From Cyanobacteria bacterium SIG32 (GTDB lineage Bacteria > Cyanobacteriota > Vampirovibrionia > Gastranaerophilales > Gastranaerophilaceae), in NCBI GenBank assembly GCA_015152455.1, contig SUTY01000009.1, positions 1-34,802 on the forward strand: a stretch of DNA of 34,802 nucleotides. The letters run 5' to 3'. Each line of letters starts with the position of its first letter. Within the stretch, counting starts at the first letter, position 1. The notes below the pieces were generated by a model that did no database searches, was not told the DNA's origin, and worked only from the letters and a program-made list of their open reading frames with translations. Below are positions 27,774-34,733 of the stretch, one piece after another. Both the position numbers and the translations under genes were made by a program.

Positions 27774-28124
27774 ATGGATTTTTCAACACCGACATTAGAT
27801 GTAATAAAACATGATTTGAAAAACGCTCAAGTCGTTAACTCTGACCAAGTGCTTTATAACAGAATTAAAGGGGCTGGCGATTCTAAAGAGCAACTTAAAA
27901 AAGCTGCACAGGAATTTGAAGCGATATTTATTACTAAAATGCTTTCTGAAATGGATAAAACCGTAGATAGAGAGGGTGGTTTATTTGGTGATAAAACTCA
28001 ATATGTAGATACATTTAAATCAATAGTTTATCAACAAATGGGTCATGATATTGCAAGTAATCCTCGTTCAAGCTTTGGAATGGCAGAACAAATTTATAGA
28101 CAGATGGAAAAATACGTCAAATAA
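27774..28124 (+). CDS. flgJ: FlgJ-like rod-binding domain protein (no muramidase domain)
   Basis: KAAQEFEAIFITKMLSEM...YVDTFKSIVYQQMGHDIAS...GMAEQIYRQM. Confidence 0.88.
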   Translation: MDFSTPTLDVIKHDLKNAQVVNSDQVLYNRIKGAGDSKEQLKKAAQEFEAIFITKMLSEMDKTVDREGGLFGDKTQYVDTFKSIVYQQMGHDIASNPRSSFGMAEQIYRQMEKYVK

Positions 28125-28137
28125 GAAGGGAAAATAA

Positions 28138-28425
28138 ATGTTATCATCAGTAGGACAAAATAATAGTGTACAAACATTTTCAGCAGTAAATGCTTTAAGA
28201 AATTCTGCTAATCAGTTGAATAAGCCTGCAGAAAAAAATCAAGACAGTATTATTGAAGAGACTTCTACAGCAACAAAAGTTGCGCCAAAAGGTTTATTGG
28301 AAAGGGTTGACGTTTCGGATATAAGAAAATGTGCTGAATATGTTGGTGAGTTCAATATAACTGATGACGATATTAAATACGGACTTATGTATGGAAGAAG
28401 CGTGATTGCTGAGTTTCTGTGCTAA
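28138..28425 (+). CDS. uncharacterised 95-aa protein inside the flagellar operon (FlgM-like role possible, unproven)
   Basis: Complete ORF with SD (AAGAAGGGAA), between flgJ and flgH; disordered N-half and short helical C-half. Confidence 0.65.
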   Translation: MLSSVGQNNSVQTFSAVNALRNSANQLNKPAEKNQDSIIEETSTATKVAPKGLLERVDVSDIRKCAEYVGEFNITDDDIKYGLMYGRSVIAEFLC

Positions 28426-28446
28426 TAAAAAATTTGGGGAAGAGAT

Positions 28447-29061
28447 ATGAAAAAACTAATAGTATCAACTTTAATATTAATGGCAATGTGTGCTTTACCT
28501 GTAGTACACGCTGAGTCCTTGTTTACTCTTGGGGCACAACAACAGTATCAAGGTGTTCCTCGATCACTTTTTGGTGGGGTTCAGGCTCGTCAAATCGGAG
28601 ATTTAATTTCAATTATTATGAGTGAAAATATTTCATTAAATGATAATTTGACATATTCTTCAGAAAAATCATCAACAACAGTTGATACTTTTACAACGTT
28701 TTTAAATAAATGGTTCGGGCTTTCATTAAAAGATTCCGATGGATTTGGCGGTTCTAATGAAGTTTCAAATTCTGCAGTAGGTTCTAGAGCAATGAAATTA
28801 GGTGATAGAATTGCTTGTCAGGTTGTTCAACAACTACCTAATGGTAATTTAACTGTTCAAGGTAAAAAGACTATTGTAAATGGTAATGAAAGAATGGATT
28901 TTATTGTAACAGGTGTTGTTGACCCAAGATGGTTAAATGTTAATGGAGAGATATACTCATATAATGTCTCTAACCTACAATTTGCACTTTCTGGTAGAGG
29001 CAATATCTCAAGAAATCAAAACGAAGGCATATTCAACAGATTTATCAAGTATCTGTTCTAA
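28447..29061 (+). CDS. flgH: flagellar L-ring protein FlgH
   Basis: Signal peptide; SLFGGVQARQIGDLISIIMSENIS; LPNGNLTVQGKKTIVNGNERMDFIVTGVVDPRWLN. Confidence 0.94.
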   Translation: MKKLIVSTLILMAMCALPVVHAESLFTLGAQQQYQGVPRSLFGGVQARQIGDLISIIMSENISLNDNLTYSSEKSSTTVDTFTTFLNKWFGLSLKDSDGFGGSNEVSNSAVGSRAMKLGDRIACQVVQQLPNGNLTVQGKKTIVNGNERMDFIVTGVVDPRWLNVNGEIYSYNVSNLQFALSGRGNISRNQNEGIFNRFIKYLF

Positions 29062-29075
29062 TTAAGGGTATAAGA

Positions 29076-29576
29076 ATGTATACACAACAGTTTAAAAAAT
29101 TAATAGCATTAATAGATAAAGAGATAGAAGCTTATTCTAAATTAAAAGATCTTTTTGAAGAAAAAAAAGAACTTCTTAAAAAAGCAAAAGCTGATGACCT
29201 TGGTGTGCTTGATAATAAAATTCTTGCTCTAAATGACTCAATTGTTAAGCTGAACAATGCTCGCAAAAGTGCATCTATTGAGCTCATAGGCAAAGACGGT
29301 TGTATGTCAGATTTCATAAGCTTTGCAGAGGTAAATCAACCAGACCAAAAAGAGGCACTTTTGTTAAGAAAAGATAAGATTTGTAACAATTTTGAGCAGT
29401 TGGCGTTACTAAATAATCAAAATGTGGAATTGATAAAACATGGCATTACAATCACCAACAAGATGTTGGAAACTATTGTAAATGCATTTGCTCCTCAAGG
29501 AAGTATCTACAATGGAGCAGGAAAGACTACAGACACACATGATTTAGACATGTGGACCATAAACGAAGAAATATGA
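29076..29576 (+). CDS. flgN: FlgN-family flagellar chaperone
   Basis: All-helical about 165-aa protein immediately upstream of flgK; ALIDKEIEAYSKLKDLFEEKKELLKK. Confidence 0.8.
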   Translation: MYTQQFKKLIALIDKEIEAYSKLKDLFEEKKELLKKAKADDLGVLDNKILALNDSIVKLNNARKSASIELIGKDGCMSDFISFAEVNQPDQKEALLLRKDKICNNFEQLALLNNQNVELIKHGITITNKMLETIVNAFAPQGSIYNGAGKTTDTHDLDMWTINEEI

Positions 29577-29631
29577 TGTGGGAATGCCTATGTCATCAAG
29601 AATGTGTTAATGAGATAAAACGAGGTAAACA

Positions 29632-31263
29632 ATGGTTAGCTTATTCAGTTCATTAAATATCGCATCAAACGCACTGACTGTAAACGAGTCAGCAATTAGC
29701 GTTGTGTCACATAACGTTGCGAATATGAATACAGAGGGTTATTCAAAACAAAGAGTTAACCTTGCTACAAGAAATATTTCTGGGGCTATTGGTGACAATG
29801 TACAAGCTCAAATCCGTGCTAACGGTGGGGTTATGATTGCTAATGTAACCAGATATAATGATGCTTATTTGAATAGTTATTATAGAGATCAGCTTTCAAT
29901 TTTAAAAGAATATGAAGAAAAGTTAGGTAATATTGGTGACTTAGCGGACATCTTTGATGATTTAGAGGGAACTGGGATTAGTGATGCTTTAGCTAGTTTT
30001 TACGAAGCAGTAAATAACCTGAACGAGTATCCTGCAAGTTCAACTGCTAGAGTGAACTTTATTGAGAGTGCAAAAACATTAACAGCAACTTTGAATGCAA
30101 AAAGTGTTCAATTAGATGAGTTGAATGCAAAAGCATTGGGCGATGGAAAAAGTCTTGAGGCTTTGGAAAATTCAAAAATTTACAACCAATTTGAAGTGTT
30201 CAACAATAAGCTAGAAGAATTAGCTGAATGTAATAAAGCATTGACAATTACTCAGACTGGTACTTTAGAAGCAAATAATCTTCTTGATAGAAGAGATATG
30301 ATTTTAAACGAGATTGCTGAATTTGTTGATATAAATATCGATGAAAAACCAAATGGTTCAGTAGATTTATATGTTGGTGGAATAGCTATGGTTAGCGGTT
30401 CTGTCGTGACAGGTGAATTGGAAATCCAAACAGCAGAACAATATTGTTTGTCGCAAGATCCACCTATTGATTATCCGAATGGTTGGGTAACTGAGGATGG
30501 AAAGCCTCGTGAAAATGCTGTTTTGAGTATTGTTAATAATTCTGGAGAAACAAAACAAGTAGTTGTTTCTGATGCAAATTCAATAATTAACAGCGGTGCA
30601 TTAGGTGGAATGTTGCATTCTGCAGACTTAGATGCTGACGGAATGAACGTAGGTATTGCACAAGATAAATTAAATCAGATTTCTCAAGCAATTGCTGATT
30701 TGTTCAATACTTTAAACACTAGAGAGGGCGCATATCACATTAATCCAGATAATACTAATATTTTAAGCGACGCTAATAAAGTTAATATCTTTAATGTTGA
30801 TGCTGACGGTAAAACTACAGCAGGAACAATTTCTGTTAATGAAGAACTTTTAACAGAAAAAGGTTGTTGGCTTCTATCTTGTGCATATTTTGACCCAAAT
30901 GGAGATACTTTTGACGAAAGAGCTATCGGTAATGCACAAAACGTAGTAGCAATGCTTGGAACAAGAAGTCAAAACTTAGACGGTCAAAATGGTATTCCTG
31001 ATTTAGGTGGTATGACTATTGAAGATGCTTATACGAGTTTGTTAGGTAAAATAGCTGCAAGTGGAAGCAATGGCCAAGCATTAGTGGATACACAAGGTAA
31101 TGTTGTTGATTCAATCTATAATCAAATCAAAAGCAATAATAGTGTTGATTTGAATGAGGAATTGGTGGATTTGGTTAAATATCAAACTGCTTATTCTGCT
31201 GCGGCACAAGTTTTCAATACTTGTAATGCTTGTTTAGATACATTAATGAGTTTAGGAGGTTAA
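29632..31263 (+). CDS. flgK: flagellar hook-associated protein 1 FlgK
   Basis: SLFSSLNIASNALTVNESAISVVSHNVANMNTEGYSKQRVNL; C-terminal VDLNEELVDLVKYQTAYSAAAQVFNTCNACLDTLMSLGG. Confidence 0.95.
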   Translation: MVSLFSSLNIASNALTVNESAISVVSHNVANMNTEGYSKQRVNLATRNISGAIGDNVQAQIRANGGVMIANVTRYNDAYLNSYYRDQLSILKEYEEKLGNIGDLADIFDDLEGTGISDALASFYEAVNNLNEYPASSTARVNFIESAKTLTATLNAKSVQLDELNAKALGDGKSLEALENSKIYNQFEVFNNKLEELAECNKALTITQTGTLEANNLLDRRDMILNEIAEFVDINIDEKPNGSVDLYVGGIAMVSGSVVTGELEIQTAEQYCLSQDPPIDYPNGWVTEDGKPRENAVLSIVNNSGETKQVVVSDANSIINSGALGGMLHSADLDADGMNVGIAQDKLNQISQAIADLFNTLNTREGAYHINPDNTNILSDANKVNIFNVDADGKTTAGTISVNEELLTEKGCWLLSCAYFDPNGDTFDERAIGNAQNVVAMLGTRSQNLDGQNGIPDLGGMTIEDAYTSLLGKIAASGSNGQALVDTQGNVVDSIYNQIKSNNSVDLNEELVDLVKYQTAYSAAAQVFNTCNACLDTLMSLGG

Positions 31264-31266
31264 TAA

Positions 31267-32373
31267 ATGGTCTCAAGAGTAACTTCATCATCAAGATATG
31301 CTCAATTGTTGGCTGATATGCAAATGAATCAGTTTAACTATGAAAAATTGACTGCGCAATTGACTTCCGGTCATAAAATAATGAAAATAACTGATGATCC
31401 AATTGCTTCAGTGAATATTTTGAATACAAATAAACAATTAGGCCAAATAGAAACATTTGAACAAAATGTTAATATGGCTACAGCTGAACTAAGTGCTTTA
31501 GATGATTTGCTAGATTTGGCAAATGGATACTTGTCTCAAGCTTGGGATAAAGCGGTTCAAGCGAATAACCAAACTTATGGTGAAAGTTCTTTAAAAGCAC
31601 TTAAAGTTGAGATAGACGAAATTACAAAAACAATGGTCGATTTAGCTAATACTCAATATAACGATAATTATATTTTCTCAGGAGCTAATACTAAAACTCA
31701 AACATATACAATGGATGAAGATGGAAACATTGTGTATAACGGAACACCTCAGGACAATCCAGATTATGTTCGTCAAACAGAAGTTGCTGACGGAGTGTTT
31801 GAGACAATAAATACAACAGGTGATAAAGTTTTTGGCTATTATCAAAAAGTTCAAGAGACAGATGCTAATGGTAATAAAGTTTATTTAGATGAAAACGGTG
31901 ATAGAGTTATTGAATCTTTAGATGCTAATGGTGATAAGGTTTATACTTACGAAGCTGGTGGTGATTATGCCGGAAAAGTTGAAGATTTGAAAAAATCATA
32001 TACAGATGAAGAAGATTTTTCCGGTGTTATGGGTGCTTTGAAAAAATTAAGTAATTCTATTCAAAAAGTCTTAGATGGTGAAACAGAAGCTGGGTACGAT
32101 GAAATGAAATCAACTCTAACAATGTTTGCAAATTCTCTGAATGATATAACAACAGAACAAACAAAGTTTGGCGGTGTTTATAATCGTATGGAAATGTCTA
32201 CTTCAACATTGGAAACAAATAGCGAAAATTTACAAACTTATTTATCTGAAATTAATGACATTGATTATGCTCAAGCTATAACTCAATGGATGAACGCTCA
32301 ATATGCTTATCAAGCAAGTTTACAAGTAAGCTCAGCAACAATGAATATGAGCTTGTTAAATTATATACAGTAA
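31267..32373 (+). CDS. flgL: flagellar hook-associated protein 3 FlgL with DxNGD-rich insert
   Basis: MVSRVTSSSRYAQLLADMQMNQFNYEKLTAQLTSGHKIMKITDDPIAS; 3 nt after flgK; C-terminal AQAITQWMNAQYAYQASLQVSSATMNMSLLNYI. Confidence 0.93.
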   Translation: MVSRVTSSSRYAQLLADMQMNQFNYEKLTAQLTSGHKIMKITDDPIASVNILNTNKQLGQIETFEQNVNMATAELSALDDLLDLANGYLSQAWDKAVQANNQTYGESSLKALKVEIDEITKTMVDLANTQYNDNYIFSGANTKTQTYTMDEDGNIVYNGTPQDNPDYVRQTEVADGVFETINTTGDKVFGYYQKVQETDANGNKVYLDENGDRVIESLDANGDKVYTYEAGGDYAGKVEDLKKSYTDEEDFSGVMGALKKLSNSIQKVLDGETEAGYDEMKSTLTMFANSLNDITTEQTKFGGVYNRMEMSTSTLETNSENLQTYLSEINDIDYAQAITQWMNAQYAYQASLQVSSATMNMSLLNYIQ

Positions 32374-32413
32374 GGTTAATTGAGCTCTTCACGGATGAGG
32401 AGCTCGTAACCTT
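32372..32413. repeat. imperfect inverted repeat straddling the flgL stop codon
   Basis: AAGGTTAAT-TGAGCTC-TTCACGGATGA-GGAGCTC-G-TAACCTT; 7-bp outer and 6-bp inner stems. Confidence 0.7.
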
Positions 32414-32454
32414 AAAAAAGTTTAGTCTACAAATTTTTATATACTTACCATTTT

Positions 32455-32480
32455 TAGGGACATGTGAATGTCCTTTTTTC
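32455..32480 (+). terminator. rho-independent terminator after flgL
   Basis: AGGGACAT-GTGA-ATGTCCTTTTTT. Confidence 0.8.
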
Positions 32481-32526
32481 TTTTTTAGACAAATATTTTT
32501 AAGATACAAAATACGTTTGTAACAAA

Positions 32527-32679
32527 TTGTAAACACGAGTTTTAATGTAGCCGAAACCCAGTTATAATGCCCTATATGATATGATATGATATGATGGGAT
32601 GGGAGGGGAGCAATTATTTTAACCACAAAGTTTTTAAATCCATGTAGGTCAATTTTCTTATAACGAAAGGTGGTTAATT
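32527..32679 (+). promoter_or_regulatory. promoter/leader cassette copy 1
   Basis: TTGTAAAC ... GAGTTTTAAT ... TATAAT (32563-32568; 17 nt from TTTTAA) then GCCCTATATGATATGATATGATATGATGGGATGGG; 111-nt distance to ATG 32680. Near copy at 33624-33776. Confidence 0.7.
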
Positions 32680-33234
32680 ATGGTGTTAGCATTTACTATT
32701 CCGAATCAAAATCCTGTCTTAGGTCCAGCACAAGGTAACAAACAGGAAATTAGTGTTTACGATCCAAATTTAGGTAATCATAGATCTCTTGTAGCAACGC
32801 CAGAAGATTGTGATAAGTTCGTTAATGATAGAAATGATGCTTTAGAGAAAGATAATAAAAGGACTTTAAAAACTTGGTTATATTCAACTCTTGCTGGTCT
32901 TGGTATTGGTGGAGCTGCAGGTGCTATTAAGGCTAAGAAAGACGCAAAAACTGTCAATGCGCTTATTGATACTTTTAATGCTGAACTAAAGAATGGTAAA
33001 AAATATTTTGATTTAAAAATTCCTAACAAGTATAGTTTTGAAATAAAGTTTTTGTACGAACAAGCAAAAAATTCATTTAATAAATTAGGAATTAAAGATA
33101 TCTTAAAAGGTGCGGGAATTGGTGGTGTGGCAGGAGCTGTAGCTGCATTTACTATAGGATTATTAGCTTCTATTAAAAATTCTAGTAAATCAACTGATCA
33201 AGTTACGCAAGAATTTATTGCTCAACATAAATAA
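32680..33234 (+). CDS. uncharacterised 184-aa protein with two glycine-rich hydrophobic segments
   Basis: AGLGIGGAAGAI and GAGIGGVAGAVAAFTIGLLASI (glycine-zipper-like) separated by a charged region; RBS GAAAGGTGG upstream. Confidence 0.75.
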   Translation: MVLAFTIPNQNPVLGPAQGNKQEISVYDPNLGNHRSLVATPEDCDKFVNDRNDALEKDNKRTLKTWLYSTLAGLGIGGAAGAIKAKKDAKTVNALIDTFNAELKNGKKYFDLKIPNKYSFEIKFLYEQAKNSFNKLGIKDILKGAGIGGVAGAVAAFTIGLLASIKNSSKSTDQVTQEFIAQHK

Positions 33235-33246
33235 AAGGAGGTTAAA

Positions 33247-33531
33247 ATGTCAATAAATACGACTAATATGTCAAATGTAATGTTTAGAAGTTCTGCTGTT
33301 ATGGGAAAACCAATGGCTGTGGATAATTATTCAAATCCAGAAATTCAAAAATTTATATCTCGTGTAAAAGATGAAACGGAGTATCTTAAGGTAGAAAGAG
33401 AATATTCTGCTTTAATAGATTTGTATGATGCAGACGAGACAACTCCAGAACAGAGAAATGCTTTAGCGCCAATGATAAAAGATGCTAGCAAAAGAATGCT
33501 TGATGCTAAAATAAAGCTTAATTGGGTGTAA
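33247..33531 (+). CDS. uncharacterised 94-aa protein, co-transcribed with the previous ORF
   Basis: Strong SD AAAGGAGG, 12-nt gap from the upstream stop. Confidence 0.7.
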   Translation: MSINTTNMSNVMFRSSAVMGKPMAVDNYSNPEIQKFISRVKDETEYLKVEREYSALIDLYDADETTPEQRNALAPMIKDASKRMLDAKIKLNWV

Positions 33532-33556
33532 GTATTTTTAAATAAATGAAAAAGTT

Positions 33557-33588
33557 ATCTAAGGTGCGTCATTTGACGCACCTTAGAT
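33557..33588. terminator. perfect inverted repeat, probable terminator
   Basis: ATCTAAGGTGCGTCA-TT-TGACGCACCTTAGAT, 15-bp perfect arms. No strong T tract on the plus side. Confidence 0.55.
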
Positions 33589-33623
33589 ATGAAAAAATCT
33601 TAAATTTTTGCAAATGTAAACTT

Positions 33624-33776
33624 TTGTAAACCTGAGTTTTAATAGGGCTGAAACTTAGTTATAATGCCCTATATGATATGATATGATATGATGGGATGGG
33701 TGAGTAGCAATTATTTTTTCTTCAAAAACTTTATGTCTATGTAAGGGGAATACTTAAAGTTAATTGGAGGATTATT
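33624..33776 (+). promoter_or_regulatory. promoter/leader cassette copy 2
   Basis: TTGTAAAC-CTGAGTTTTAATAGGGCTGAAACTTAGT-TATAAT (33660-33665) then the identical GCCCTATATGATATGATATGATATGATGGGATGGG; 111 nt to ATG 33777. Confidence 0.7.
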
Positions 33777-34181
33777 ATGGTTAAATCAATTGCATTAGCG
33801 ATTCAAAGAGGATTAAAAAGCAAATGCTTACAATCTGTTATTAGACGAGGAGATAGAACGATATTATTATTTAGGCACCCTAAAACTGGGGCTACTGTAG
33901 TGAAAAGCTGTTCTTCTACTGGAATTGTAACTGCTGGCTATAAAGCTGGAGAAAGAACTAATAAAATAGTAAAAGATTTTAATGTTTTCGGCAATCTTGA
34001 ACAACGGGCGCATTTAATGCCGAGCGTGTATAATCCTGATAAACTGGTTCAGCAACTAAGTTTCGCTAACAATACTTATGTTGCAAAAAATGGTAAATTA
34101 ATAGAATATTTAAATGGTAAAAAAATTTCGGAAGTTCCTAGAAGTATGGAAAAAGTTGTTGATTCTATTGTGTGGGCATAG
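33777..34181 (+). CDS. uncharacterised 134-aa protein behind leader copy 2
   Basis: Complete ORF, SD TTGGAGG; no recognised domain. Confidence 0.7.
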   Translation: MVKSIALAIQRGLKSKCLQSVIRRGDRTILLFRHPKTGATVVKSCSSTGIVTAGYKAGERTNKIVKDFNVFGNLEQRAHLMPSVYNPDKLVQQLSFANNTYVAKNGKLIEYLNGKKISEVPRSMEKVVDSIVWA

Positions 34182-34194
34182 CTTTGTAGCTTTG

Positions 34195-34223
34195 TAGGGT
34201 GGGCAAAGCGTTAGCGTACCCAC
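34195..34223. repeat. REP-like palindromic intergenic element
   Basis: TAGGGTGGGCAAAGCGTTAGCGTACCCACTA, inverted GTGGG/CCCAC with AGCGTTAGCGT core; preceded by AGCTTTGT direct duplication. Confidence 0.4.
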
Positions 34224-34242
34224 TAAAGATTTCTGATAAACT

Positions 34243-34273
34243 AAAAGAGATTAGGTATAACCTAATCTCTTTT
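34243..34273 (-). terminator. terminator hairpin adjoining tRNA-Gly 3'-end copy A
   Basis: AAAAGAGATTAGGT-ATA-ACCTAATCTCTTTT, 14-bp perfect stem. Confidence 0.8.
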
Positions 34274-34277
34274 TATT

Positions 34278-34293
34278 AGCGGAAGACGAGACT
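34278..34293 (-). repeat. tRNA-Gly 3'-end fragment, copy A
   Basis: AGCGGAAGACGAGACT = reverse complement of AGTCTCGTCTTCCGCT; part of a 27-bp direct repeat (34269-34295) with copy C (34681-34707). Confidence 0.65.
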
Positions 34294-34450
34294 CGTCTTG
34301 GATTTGCTCCACGCTCGAATAGTCTCGTTTACGAACCTACGGTTCTATCAAACTCGATATTCTCGCTATCCGGACTAGCACTTTGTGCGTCGTCCGTCCG
34401 CAAATCCGCCGAACTCGCAAAGGTCTCTTTCTCGCCAGTATCTACCTAAC

Positions 34451-34489
34451 AAAATAAGCCGATAGAACTAAAGTCCAACGGCTTATTTT
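34451..34489 (-). terminator. terminator hairpin adjoining copy B
   Basis: AAAATAAGCCG ... CGGCTTATTTT, 11-bp perfect stem. Confidence 0.75.
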
Positions 34490-34507
34490 GGAGCGGAAGA
34501 CGAGACT
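34489..34507 (-). repeat. tRNA-Gly 3'-end fragment, copy B (includes encoded CCA)
   Basis: TGGAGCGGAAGACGAGACT: minus strand AGTCTCGTCTTCCGCTCCA. Confidence 0.65.
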
Positions 34508-34651
34508 GTCTTGACCTGTTCGCATTAAACGTGTCTACGTGTTTTGCTACAGAGTTTTCAACTCTTTGCAAAAGCACTACGCACTCTGCTCACAGGTCGC
34601 TCGAACTCGGTAAAGTGCTTGCGCACTGGAGTTCTCGTCTCTATCATTCCA

Positions 34652-34689
34652 AATAAAAAGGACTCACTTTTCAGTGAATCCTTTTTATT
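34652..34689 (-). terminator. terminator hairpin adjoining copy C
   Basis: AATAAAAAGGACTCACT-TTTC-AGTGAATCCTTTTTATT, one mismatch in 17. Confidence 0.75.
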
Positions 34690-34733
34690 AGCGGAAGACG
34701 AGACTCGAACTCGCGACAGTCTGCTTGGAAGGC
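34690..34733 (-). pseudogene. tRNA-Gly(UCC)-like 3' half, copy C
   Basis: Minus strand GCCTTCCAAGCAGACTGTCGCGAGTTCGAGTCTCGTCTTCCGCT: anticodon loop CTTCCAA, intact T-arm GCGAG-TTCGAGT-CTCGT and acceptor 3' strand CTTCCGC; no matching GCGGAAG 5' acceptor strand or D-arm upstream. Confidence 0.65.

Noticed and set aside
32276-32626. ORFs 32286-32522 (+) and 32276-32626 (-) around the flgL end
   Set aside because: Out of frame or antisense with flgL and running through a terminator and the leader cassette; no RBS or domain support.
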